Shown piece by piece: positions 53,962 to 64,000 of a DNA stretch of 64,000 nt. How positions within the stretch are numbered: position 1 is the first letter of the stretch; the number at the start of each line of letters is the position of its first letter. This stretch comes from Cryptomeria japonica (lineage: Eukaryota > Streptophyta > Pinopsida > Cupressales > Cupressaceae), in assembly GCF_030272615.1 (NCBI RefSeq), contig NC_081411.1, positions 838,538,136-838,602,135 of the forward strand. Reading direction: 5' to 3'. The position numbers and the translations under genes are program-made. The notes under the pieces are model-generated. The model searched no databases and had not been told where the DNA came from. It saw only the letters and a list, made by a program, of their open reading frames with translations.

Positions 53962-55849
53962 GTTGCTCATGTTGGGCTCTAGTCCAAACTGGCATGTGAT
54001 TATTTCAATGTTGTTGAAATTTCCAAAGGACAAAGTCAATAGGTGATTATTAGTTTAGGAAGATATGATTTGTTGATCTTACCACTACTATTTGTTCATT
54101 GCGATAAATTGTCTCTTTGTTGAAAGGCACGTCTTTGTAGAGTTTGTTGTCAAATTATGTACCATGACCATGTAGGTAGTGACAAAAATGGTGTAGGAAT
54201 GTCCTATGTTTCAATAAGATCTTGCGATTGATATACAAGAATCTTATCCTTTTCTGAGTAGCTTTGTAACTGGGTTTTCTTTTCTTAAGGTGATACTTAA
54301 GAGTCATATAAGCATTTGACAATTTACAAGTTTGTTTGATTCCAATGTTGGTGCAATTTTGGTTTTGATATGACCTAGGTTCAAAATAGGAAAGATATAT
54401 CCAAGATTAGGAACCTAGTATAGATTCGATCAAGCTTCATGATAGAGGATTTGATTATCCTAATGAGAAACTTGACAAAGATGTTGATTTTTTGCACTTA
54501 AGATGGTTGAATCGATAGCTTGTTAAATGTTGATGTTTATAAGACCTTTTGAGTATAACTTGTTGGATTAGTAACCTATATGTTTGAGCTAGTTTGAAAA
54601 TGCGTGATGGTTTAGAGACAAAACCTACTTCAAGAATTATTTTGATATTGATGTTTTGATATTTTGGTTTTGATCTAGCATTTCAAGTGTTGGAAAGTTT
54701 CTGTATTCCTCTTTTCAATCAAACTTTTTCAGAAATTTGTTGGATTTTTGCTCCCTTGTAGATGATAGTTTTCTTTAATTCTTGACCATTTGGAACATGT
54801 TACAGACATAGAAGACACAGTGTTTAATAAACAAAATGCACAAGCAAGTACAGATCTTATGGTAGGCTAAGACAATAGTTGTTGAATCTCACATGGGGTT
54901 TCCCTCGAGGCTACGCTATTCAAAGGGGATATTTAGATGCTTGACCCTATTGGCCCCACCCTCGACACTCACTTCTTTAGGGCAGCCAAGCACCAATTTC
55001 CATGAAAACTCCCCATGGCAAACTTTATATCTCTACTAGGAACCGTATCTATATGAAACACTTTAGAGGTCTGACCTCTTGTGCCAACAACTAGAAGGAT
55101 TTTGGCAACTAGTACAAGTGGTTTTTAGTAAAAGCTTCCAGTCAAGTGGCCATACATGCGACACTTTCATCTCTGTAAATACATAAGTTTCTTAGCCTAT
55201 AGAGGTTATGCTCCATATGGTTTATGGGGAAACATAGTGTTGGTAGGAACTTATCAACACATGTTGTTTGAGACTTTCATCACAAACACAATTTATTTAT
55301 AGTGGATTGGAAGGACTCAGTATTAGCCTGTTTCCACTTTGGGTCATTCCCTTCTCACTGGCCCCCTCAAGGCAGCTCGGGAAGGTAGGCCCTCTAAAAG
55401 CTTTAATTGCTTGAATGTAAAGAAAGCATAAAAGAGTGGGTTTGGCTTTTTGGTCACCCAATTAAGGGGAGAGCATATACCTACCACTTTCGAGACATGA
55501 AATACAAGCATTATTTTTATCCTTTTCAAAGCAAATATTTGGCTAAGTCCTATTCGGAGATGTTGCTCCAACAACCATGATGTTCATTTTAGCCTTTTTA
55601 AAAGTCTATGTGTAACCTTTTTTTTTAGAGAAAATAAAAAAATGCAAGTTGCATGTTGTCAATTCATCCTCTTAGTTAAACTAGATGAACAAGATATGAT
55701 ATATTACTTCCCAAATGAAGACTTTTAATTAACTAAATGATGAAATGCATAAAATTTGCCTTAAATGCCATCCTCCACATGCACATTAGTAATCTAAAAA
55801 ATCTGATTTCTTAGACATTTGGACCTGCAAGAAAATTTTGTCAGTTTTA
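53962..55849 (-). other. TE-H leader, upstream of gag
   Basis: About 1.9 kb with no convincing ORF. 54890-55560 is more GC-rich and has imperfect inverted words (GGCAGCCAAG, GGCAGCTCGGG), which may fold in the RNA. No extra ORF before gag, as found in Ogre elements, can be supported. Confidence 0.5.
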
Positions 55850-56170
55850 TGAACAAAAGTGCTAATCTAACATATGCACTATCTTTTTTTCAAAAGCACT
55901 AACATGCAGATCATAAGTGCTAACCTAGACTATAAAAGTGTAGCTCTGTGGATACAAAAGTGTGATTTCTTTGACATATGTGCTAACCAAGGGCACAAAT
56001 GCATGAACCTGTAATGCAAATGCGCAGATTCTAAGACAAAAGTGCTAACCTAGAATGCTCATGCCCTAACCTATGTTGAAAAGTGCTAACATAAAAGACA
56101 AATGTGCTAACCTACAGAACAAAAGCACTATCATAATTCACACATGTGTGAATCTACATTACAAATGCGT
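55850..56170. repeat. TE-H leader array of GCTAACC / TGCGC units (inverted copy)
   Basis: About 12 degenerate units such as AAAAGTGCTAACCTA, ACAAATGCGTTAA and ATGCTCATGCCCTAACC. They are the reverse complement of the TTAGCGC array in the 3' UTR. Confidence 0.7.
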
Positions 56171-56180
56171 TAATTTAACT

Positions 56181-56257
56181 ATTTGAAAGCTACATGTGAG
56201 GATAGCAGATCTCTCCAATGTTCGTGGTCGTGGGTTCAAGCCCCGCGGTGGGTGCCA
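56181..56257 (-). promoter_or_regulatory. TE-H primer binding site within a long tRNA-Lys-like stretch
   Basis: Minus-strand TGGCACCCACCGC (56245-56257) primes from tRNA-Lys, four bases inside the LTR. The plus strand resembles the tRNA itself much further than a primer site needs: a T-arm GTGGG-TTCAAGC-CCCGC and variable region GTGGTC are clear, with a weaker match up to about 56181. It is not a tRNA gene: the 5' acceptor strand is missing. Confidence 0.7.
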
Positions 56258-56261
56258 AAAA

Positions 56262-57387
56262 TGTGTGACCTTGAATTTCATCCTCAAAATGTTACCTGTA
56301 ATAAGTTAGTTTCACAAAATACAAATGGAAATGCATACAGGAAATCCAAATTCCACCAATGAAACTACATGAAATACATACTAAAATAAAACATTATTTT
56401 ACCTTCATGGCTTATATCTCATTGTGTCCTAACTCCATTGTTCCTGGTTGCAGATGGTGTGCTCTCAGACAATGTACTATTGGCTTCTAAGATGGCATAT
56501 GAAGAATGGACTGATAACTTGTAGTTAACTGATGCTATGATATGCAAATGCTACATGATTATACTAAATGATTATGCTAAATGATATTATATGATAAATT
56601 CTATTTTGCTTCAAAACTAAAACTCACGGATGCATATGATTAGCTTGCAAAATGCACTTGAAGTCTCTTGAATTCTAACTCTATCTCAACTAAAGCTCTT
56701 GATTTTATAGACTTTGAGAGGATAAGATGATGTGGCTCAAATCAATGGTCATGATCAGATCTATGGATTTGAATGGCTGTGAGAAAAGGTGAAGGATGAG
56801 AGAAAGGGGGAAGGAGAAGACAAGTGTCACTCATCTCACCTTGACTAGGTTGTTGACTAAGGGAATCTAGAGATGGTTGGAGGAAATTTAAGCATGAGAG
56901 GACAAGTGGACTCAAGTCCTTCCTAAGATGCAGGGGGTGTTGGAGAGAATATAGGAAATGGTTATGAAATATGTGTACGTACAAAATTTTCATTAAGTTT
57001 GGAGGTTGAAGATAAATGATGAATTAATATTAAGAAATATTAATTTCTTTAGCCACATGTTTGATGAGTTGGCAAAGGGAAGATGAAGTGGAGATGGAGG
57101 GTGAGTTGGAAAAGGGATCAAATAATTTAGGAATTATTTAATATTTAAGACTATAGGATAGGAGAATAACTATTAAATATTGGATATTTAATTGTTTGGA
57201 GGAGATAATTAAATATTAGATATTTAATTAATTAGAAGAATAGGATAAATGAATTAATTAATATAAAGACATGAAAATGAATTAAATAAATTAATCTTTT
57301 CAAATTAACTATTTAATAGAAGAATAATTATTAAATAAATATAAAATATTTATTTAATTTCTCCTAGCAAATTTTTATGTGTATACA
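56262..57387 (-). repeat. TE-H 5' LTR (1126 bp)
   Basis: TGTGTGACCTTG to TGTGTATACA, followed by ATAAC. A minus-strand TATA box (TATAAAAT) lies at 56702-56709. Confidence 0.9.
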
Positions 57388-57392
57388 ATAAC

Positions 57393-58100
57393 ACATCTAA
57401 AATACATTAGAAATTTCCTTTAAAACTTCTTCACCTCTGTTTCTAGTAGTTGGATGAACCATTATTACAATATAAAGAGCAGTGCCATTATTGCTTACAA
57501 AAATTGAAAACTCCCCTAAGACTGTACATGAGGTTCAAGGTGGAAAATGTAGAAATAGTATGGTCCCCCTAAGCCATGGATCTCAAGTCAATGCTTTAAG
57601 TGCAGAAGTAGGGTGAGACAATACCCAATTTTTGTCTCAAGTATTCAAAATTGTCCTTGGGAAATGGCTTGGTAAAGATATCATCTATCCGCTCACTAGT
57701 ACAAACATATTCAATTTTCACTTATTTCTCTGCAACCTTTTCCCTAAGAAAATGATATTGGATTGCAATTTTCTTTGTCCTAGAATGCATGATAGGTTTC
57801 TGTGATATATTGATTTCACTTGAGTTGTCACACAAGATGGGAATAGGATCCAAAAACTCTACCCGAATGTCCTTGAGAGTTTTTGTCATCCACAAAACTT
57901 TTGAGCAACATGTAGCAGCAGCAATATACTTTGCTTTAGCAGTTGATAGAGAAATATACTCTTGCTTCTTTCTATGCCATGAGACAAATCTATCTCCAAG
58001 GAAGAAAGCTCCACCATTGGTTCTCTTTCTATCATCTACACATCCTGCCCAATCAACATCAGTAAAGGATTATAAAGTGAAATCTCCTTTCTTTGGATAT
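57393..58100 (-). pseudogene. pol: TE-F RNase H and 3' end of pol
   Basis: Copia RNase H in the pol frame: FTDVDWAGCVDDRKRT, LSTAKAKYIAAATCC (the usual Glu is Lys) and LCDNSSEINI, then the conserved end DDIFTKPFPKDNFEYLRQKLGIV near 57620. Several TAG/TGA stops. The 230 bp after it is untranslated and ends at the H insertion. Confidence 0.75.
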
Positions 58101-59157
58101 CATAAGCCATAAGTAATTGTTTCTTGTAGATACCTGAAGATTCTTCTAACAAAATTTACATGTGATTGCTTTGGAGAAACTTGGAATCTAGATACCATGC
58201 ACATTGCTTGCACAATATCAGGCCTTGAAGCTGTAAGATACAACAGGCTTCCAATCATGGATCTATACAAGGTTTGATCAACACTCGGTGACTCATAATC
58301 TTTTCTCAACTTGCATCCTATCACCATTGGGGTACAAACTGGTTTGTTGTCCTCCATTTTAAACTTCTTTGACATTTCCTTGGCATACTTGGTTTTAGAG
58401 ATGAAAATGCCCTTATTCTGTTATGATATTTCCAAACCAAGAAAATATGATAACTCTCCAAGCATGGACATTTCAAACTCTGATTGCATCTTATCATCAA
58501 GTTCTTTTCATAGAACATCTTTGTTGCCTTCAAATATGATATCATCTACGTATACCACTACTCTTATCATATAGTCTCCATCTACATTGATATATAAATT
58601 GTTGTCAACATTTCCTTTTCAAAACCCTTGCTGATGGAGCTACTTCTCCAACCTAGAATACCATGCTCTAGGTTCCTTCTTTAGAGCATATAATGCTTTC
58701 TTCAATTTGCAAACAAAGTTGTCATCTTCATGTAGCTGAAATCCTTCAGGTTTCTCTATGTACACCTCTTCTTCTATATTTTCATTCAATAATGCAAATT
58801 TGACATCCATTTGATAAACCTTGTAATCTTTATAGGTTGCAAAAGCCAAGAGCATCCTTATAGCTTCAATCCTTGCAACTAGTGCAAATGTCTCCTCAAA
58901 GTCTATGCCCTCTACTTGAGCATATCCCTTTCACACTAGTCTTGCCTTGTTCCTTATTACCTTACCTTCTTCATTCATCTTGTTCATATAGACCCATTTA
59001 GTCCTAATGACATTCTTGTCTGCTGGCCTAAGAACCAATTCCCATGTCTTATTCTTTTCTATCTGCTATAACTCTTCTTCCATTGCCTCCATCCACTGTT
59101 CACTCTTGTTGGCTTCATCAAATGTTCGGGGTTCTATCTTAGTCATAAGAAAAAAAT
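58101..59157 (-). pseudogene. pol: TE-F reverse transcriptase
   Basis: Copia RT: EEL-QIEKNKTWELV start near 59080, [35 protein letters not shown], intact VYVDDIIF near 58545-58570, and SRPDIVQAMCMVSRF at the C-terminal end. Broken by TAG stops (for example near 59060, 58930, 58640 and 58500) but with few frameshifts. Confidence 0.8.
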
Positions 59158-60225
59158 TTATGTGTTCAGAGTTCCTTTCTCTCCTTCTAGTTTGTACACC
59201 ATCATTTTTTTTCCAATAATTTGATCCTTAGGATGATTCTTTTTCACATATCTATTTGGAGCAATTCTAGGTGTTTCTTCTTCATGTTCACTCCCAAATT
59301 GATCTTCATCTTCAACATATGATTCTTTAGTCTGACTAATTGAGCTTTTCCTTCCTTTATGTATATCTTCATATACTTTCACATGTACACTCTCAATTAC
59401 CTTCTTTAGTATTTTGTTAAAACACTTGTAGGCCTTGTTGTGAGTAGAGTACACTAAGAAGATACCTTCATCACTTCTTGAATCAAAACTTCCTAATCCA
59501 TCTTCATCTCTTTTGATGAAGCACTTTCTACCAAACACCTTGAAATACTTGATAGATGGTTTCCTGTCATACCATAACTCATAAGGTGTCATTCTATTGT
59601 TCACTCTTACTTGAACTCTATTTAATGTGTATACAGTAGTATGAACTACTTCTTTCTAGTATACATTAAGTATATTAGCTTCATTCAACATTGTCCTTGC
59701 TATCTCCTTGATTGTCCTATTTTTCATTTCCACAACTCTGTTTTGTTGTGGTGTCCTAGGGGTTGAATATTGTCTTCTGATTCCATGTCTCTCATAGTAG
59801 TCTTCAAATTCTTTTAATGTAAACTCAACTCCACAATCTGATCTTAAACATTTTAGTTTGTATCCACTTTCCATCTCAACCATCTTCCTAAAGATTTTGA
59901 ATCTTCCATAGGCTTGAGACTTGTCTTATAGGAAGGTGACATATGTCATCCTAGAGAAATCATCTATAAGCAGCATAAAGTATCTTTCTCCATTTAGGAC
60001 TCTTGTTCTTGTAGGCCCACACAAATAAGTATGCACAAGCTCTAAAGGCCTTGTAGTTGAGTACTCCTTTGTCTTGAAACTCTCTTTAGTTTGTTTTCCT
60101 CTTTGACACTCATCACAGAAAGTGCTTGCTGGTTTGATAGTATGAGGTATGTGCCTAATATACCCTCTCTTTCTCACTTTAACAAGATAACCAAAATTAA
60201 TGTGACCAAGCCTTCTATGCCACAA
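59158..60225 (-). pseudogene. pol: TE-F integrase
   Basis: Starts in the pre-integrase zinc region (MWHRRLGHINFGYLV, then CDECQRGKQ). In the core the first catalytic Asp is Tyr (HTYLCGPT), the second is kept (LRSDCGVEF), and Glu is kept (VVEMKNRT). A C-terminal region follows with YELWYDRKPSIKYFKVFG and FDSRSDEGIF. Two in-frame stops (59926, 59656). The loss of the first Asp would by itself abolish activity. Confidence 0.8.
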
Positions 60226-60780
60226 CCAACTCTCATCAGCTTATCACATCATACATTAAGACTCTAAGCATTCCTTAAGATTATATACATTGCCATTTGT
60301 CATTTTTCCTTCAGCAAGAAGTTGTCCATTTCTTTCTTTTTTTATTTGACATCCTTTTGAATCAAATGTAAACTTATATTCTTTGTCACACATTTGAATC
60401 ACACTGAGCAGATTGTGCTTGATACCCTCCACATACTATACCTCATGTGCTTTCAGTTTACCATCAATATTGAGAGTACATTTTCCTTTTATTTTGATGG
60501 ATGAATTATCTCCAAACCTTACTGAACCACCATTCCAATCTTCTAATTTGATGAATTTGTTCTTATCACCAGTCATGTGGCTGGAGAAACTACTACCCAC
60601 AAGTTTTTTCTTTCAGCATGTACGGCAATTTAAGAACAATAAAACTTGACTTAGGCTTATCTTTATCCTTTTCTGCCTAAACTTGTTTGGTTTCTTTCTT
60701 CTTTTCTACTATCCCATTTAGTTCTAGTTTTGCATTAGGTTAAGATGTTGACACTATCTTCTTTTTCTTAGTTATCCTAA
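60226..60780 (-). pseudogene. TE-F protease region, degraded
   Basis: Between the last knuckle and integrase; the copia protease must lie here. Minus strand shows a weak SHMTGDKNKF-like remnant near 60560-60590 followed by IKLEDWNGGSVRFGD, as in copia proteases. Stops are frequent and no catalytic DSG is convincing. Confidence 0.55.
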
Positions 60781-62824
60781 GCTTACAATGTTTTGCAATG
60801 TGGCCCAAGTTTTGACAATGATAGCATTTTACATTTACATTTTATGGTAAATTTGAAAATCTATTGTAGGACTAAGATATATTTCTCCTACATTCATAAC
60901 TTCTATGACCAATACCCATTACAATGGTAAAAAATAATATTTGCATCCCTAAGAGCATCAAAAGGATTTCTACTTTCATAACTAGGAGGGGACCTATGCA
61001 CAAGTCTACATTCTGTAATTCTATGACCATAAGTATTGTATTTATAACAGTCTCGATGAAATTTAGAAACATACCAATCATTATTGAAGTTGTTTCTCAT
61101 TGGTCTCCTTGGAGCAATATAGTTAGGTCTTCTTGAGTTCATACTTCATGTATCCTTGACCTTTGTAAGGCCTCCATTATCAACATTGACTTTTCTTTTA
61201 GGATCAATAGGCTGGTTCCTTGATGGATTCTTTGTAGCAACAACATATGTCTTCTTCTCATTGGGCTTGTTGACTGTGAAGGTTCATTTGACTTTGTTTT
61301 CACTTGAAGAGGTGGAGAGTATCTCCTTGTGTGATGAATTTTTATTGTTAGAACATTGTCAATTTTCAAATCCAACACCCTCTATGTCTTTGGAGTGCTT
61401 TTTCTTTCTCAACATTTTATCCAAAGAATCGGTACTTCCCTCATACTTGATTATCACCTTGAGTTCAACCTTGCACCTTTCAAGTTCTTTTATGAGATTC
61501 ACAATTTCTTCCTCCATCTTTTGATATTCTTTTTCTTCGGTTTCCAAATCTGATTTAGTCACTTCATACATTCTTTTAGCTTCATCTAATTGAGTGGTTA
61601 AAGCAACAAGATTTCTATTTTATTATTCAATATTCATGTTTAGTTTCATGCACTTTTATGACAGACTTCTTGTATTTCTTGAACTCTTTTCTTACTTTGT
61701 CAAGTTTTTCAAGAGAACAAACCAATTCTCCTTCAAGGTCAACCACAACATCTGCATCTACATCATCTTCCTCACTGTCCTCTAAATTTTTAGATTGACC
61801 ACCACTTTGTTTCTCATTAAAGATCTCTTGAGCCATGAAGACATTAGTTTGTTTTTCATCTTGTTTGTATTCCTCAACAGACTCACTTTCATCATCAGAG
61901 ACATCACTATCAATAGAGTAAAGAACCTTCTTCTTTTGAAAATTTCTTCTTCTTGATTTGTAAATCCTTTTACCCTTATCCTTAACATCTTCCACATAAT
62001 TATCTTCCTTCTTCTTATAGGGACACATAGCCACAAAATGTCCTATTTTTCCACAATCAAAGCATTTGAAAGGTACCTTTCCTCTATACTTGTCTGATCC
62101 TTTCTTTAGCTTTCTAACAAAGTTATCTTCAATAGCATCAGAGTCATTTTCATCTTCATTTGTAGCATGTTCTTTTCCTTTCTATGTGGTATTAAAGGAA
62201 AATTCTCTCTTTGAAGGTTCAACACTTATTGTTCTCATCTCATAGGTAGACAGAGCCGAATAATTCATTCATAGAGATAGTATTTAAGTCTTTAGTTTCC
62301 TCAATATCTGAGATTTTTATGTCATACTTTAAGGTTAAATATCTCATAACCTTTTTGACAATAACTTCATCTTTCACTTCTTCTTTGAGTCCTCTTATAA
62401 AACTCATAGTCTCATCCACTCTTTGTAGATAATCAACTATCTTCTCTTCTTCTTTAATTTTTAGATTTTCAAACTGAGCTCTTAGATTTTGCAGTTTGTC
62501 TTCTTTCACTTTGGTATCTCCTTCATATACACTTTGCAGCTTGTCCCAAGTTTCTTTTCTTGATGTGCAATGCAAGACTTTGACAAACTCTATATATGAC
62601 AGACTACTTAAGATTGCATTCTTAGCTTTAGCATTATTCACATATTCCCTTTTTGCATCAAGGCCGGTAGGAGGAACTTGAGGAACAATATATCCATTTT
62701 TTACTGACATCCAGACATCAAACCCAAGGGAAAACTAGTAGGTTTCCATTCTTCTACTCCATAAGGCATAGTTGGTAACATCAAAGATAGGTGCTTTAGA
62801 AAATTAGGATTCATTTTTAGTCAT
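60781..62824 (-). pseudogene. gag: TE-F gag (UBN2, coiled coil, several CCHC knuckles)
   Basis: Starts at ATG 62824 (TNYALWSRRMETY near residue 16). UBN2-type domain about 62710-62240 (KNAILSSLSYIEFVKVLHC, VYEGDTKVKEDKLQ, YDIKISDIEE). CCHC 1, CFDCGKIGHFVAMC at 62023-62064, is intact. An acidic/coiled-coil segment (61990-61360) follows. CCHC 2, CYKYNTYGHRITEC at 61008-61049, lost its second Cys; the next is degenerate near 60905-60950; the last, CYHCQNLGHIAKHC at 60785-60826, is intact. This C-terminal half matches ORF1 of C/D/E. Several stops and frameshifts. Confidence 0.8.
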
Positions 62825-62885
62825 TGTGTTCACTAACTAGAATCTACCCAAGATAGAGAAATATTTTACTACATGGGAACCTAGT

Positions 62886-62897
62886 GCTCTGATACCA
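62886..62897 (-). promoter_or_regulatory. TE-F primer binding site (tRNA-iMet)
   Basis: Exact TGGTATCAGAGC on the minus strand, two bases inside the 5' LTR. Confidence 0.9.
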
Positions 62898-62899
62898 AT

Positions 62900-64000
62900 T
62901 GAAGAAAACAAATGGACACTAAGAGGGGAGGTGAATCAATGTATTTCAACACTGTAAGTTCAGTGTGCAAATTTTAAAGATGTAAAAAAAATATAAACAA
63001 ACACACACAAGAGCACATCACATAACACCACATGTATGAGGAAAACCAAAATGTGAGAAAAAAACCTCAGTGAGAATAGCTACTGGAGTCTAATGCTACA
63101 ATCCAACCTCATAGTAAATAATAGTTTACAATATGTTTTAGGGTACCAACCCAAGGAGAAACAATTCAAGGAACACAAACCCCTAGTTTTATGAGCACCT
63201 ACTCAAAGGAGCACCTACCCCTGCTCTGAGAACCCTCTCAAAGATATATAATGATTGATCAAATTTACAATTCAATAATGAAACCTTATTACAAATGAGT
63301 TGTGTAACACTTACACATTGCTCATATCATGAGAATGACTTTCTCTTCCTGCTGAAGGTTTTCCTCTCTTTCTCCTCCTTTCTTTGCCTAGTTATCTTCT
63401 TCTCTCTTCTACAACATTACTCTCTAGAGTACTTTGTTCTTTCTCTATTTTATCTTGGCAACAACACAACTCTATCACACTCTTAATAGAAAAACTCTCT
63501 ATACTTCACCGCAACAACATATTCATTGACTTGTGGAGATATCTTTGTTTCCACCTCTTGTCACTATCTCAACAACCACACCTACCAATGTCGAATCACA
63601 TTTACAGCTACTGCTGGATTAGATTGAATCTATACACATCCATTTTTTTTTCTATAGCAATCTTGAATATTTTATTCAAGTCGGTTGTCTCAGAGGTCTA
63701 CGACTTATGAGATTTTATTCGCTATCCTGAATAAGATCTCAGATCAGCTACTTAAATTAAATACATTTTTTTAGTCTTCAGATCATTCTTTATACTTGGA
63801 TTACTAAGTTTAGTAATCTTCCTTTTCCCAAAATATATGCAATCCTTCCCCAAACCACACAACCCTCCTGCAACTCGGTCGCCATTAATGCATCTTTCAT
63901 TCTCTCTGAGAAGCTTGACAACTACAACACTGAAATCCACTATCACTAACTTCAGCATATCTGATTTGTTTTCTATTCATTAGGGAGACTCATGTCTTCA
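62900..64000 (-). repeat. TE-F 5' LTR, first 1.1 kb in window
   Basis: Aligns with 30640-31744, beginning TGAAGAAAACAAATGG. Hairpin arms ACACTAA / TCAATGT pair fully in RNA through two G-U pairs. The motif array region lies beyond the window. Confidence 0.85.

Larger units (their letters stand above)
33329..57387 (-). mobile_element. TE-H: Tat-type Ty3/gypsy retrotransposon with antisense PMD ORF, split by I
   Basis: Minus-strand element with LTRs 33329-34478 and 56262-57387, flanked by exact ATAAC (33324-33328, 57388-57392). Order: leader, gag, protease, G-patch-like motif, RT, RNase H, second RNase H, integrase, long 3' region with an antisense plant mobile domain ORF, tandem repeats, 3' LTR. 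Net length is about 17.4 kb without I. The second RNase H and size place it in the Tat/Ogre group. LTRs differ by about 6-7% over the first 290 bp by eye. It is inserted in element F, 58 bp from F's 3' LTR. Confidence 0.9.
30640..64000 (-). mobile_element. TE-F: Ty1/copia retrotransposon with 2.6-kb LTRs, split by H
   Basis: Minus-strand copia element: 3' LTR 30640-33270, polypurine tract, tail at 33271-33328, then (after H) RNase H, RT, integrase and gag at 57393-62824, primer site 62886-62897 and a 5' LTR that leaves the window. The visible LTR halves (30640-31744 and 62900-64000) align with about 12% difference by eye. It is inserted in remnant G; the right target copy is outside the window. 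Confidence 0.85.

Noticed and set aside
54890-55560. Organelle DNA insertion in H's leader, suggested by higher GC
   Set aside because: No plastid or mitochondrial gene motif recognised; position fits the normal leader of a Tat element.
56181-56257. A tRNA-Lys gene
   Set aside because: Lacks the 5' acceptor strand and a clean D-arm, includes the CCA, and sits exactly where H's primer site must be.

Overview
This window is plant nuclear DNA made entirely of transposable elements. I find no host gene, rRNA or functional tRNA gene. The plant assignment rests on Ty1/copia elements with UBN2-type gags, a Ty3/gypsy element of the Tat type (second RNase H, G-patch-like motif) and a plant mobile domain ORF. 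AT-richness and deep nesting suggest a large, repeat-rich genome. A gymnosperm is possible but is only a guess. I label the elements A to J.

The window is one nested stack built in an old coding remnant, G (29652-30639). Left of G lies copia element B (minus; 3293-8192, resumed at 29177-29646). B was hit by copia element A (minus; 1-3292, running off the left edge), and A's LTR holds a foldback element J (1884-3151). B's own 5' LTR was hit by C (plus; 8193-29171). C's 3' LTR was hit by D (minus; 14970-29135), and D's second ORF was hit by E (plus; 18566-25115). Right of G lies copia element F (minus; 30640 to beyond 64000). F was hit just inside its 3' LTR by the Tat-type gypsy element H (minus; 33329-57387), and H's 3' UTR repeat was hit by copia element I (plus; 35459-42107). 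Five-base target duplications are exact for C (CATAA), D (CTATT), E (GGTAC), H (ATAAC) and J (CAAAT), and 4 of 5 for I.

The most interesting content is the C/D/E family. These have LTRs, a tRNA-iMet primer site and polypurine tracts like the copia elements here, but no protease, integrase or reverse transcriptase. Instead each carries ORF1 (coiled coil plus four CCHC knuckles, resembling the C-terminal half of F's gag) and ORF2 (about 1000 codons, unknown function, conserved N-terminal core in all three). They look like non-autonomous elements mobilised by copia partners that kept their own gag-like protein and a second protein.

Other signals not explained by ordinary annotation: a covarying hairpin with a C-tract loop at the end of every copia-type LTR; a plant mobile domain ORF antisense to H; an unusually long tRNA-Lys-like primer region in H; inverted TTAGCGC-type arrays in H's leader and 3' UTR; about 20 GGGATAAG-like motifs in F's 2.6-kb LTR; and coding frames free of indels whose stops are nearly all TAG at Gln or Trp positions, as expected from decay of methylated CHG cytosines. 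Divergences quoted are counts by eye over the first few hundred bases.
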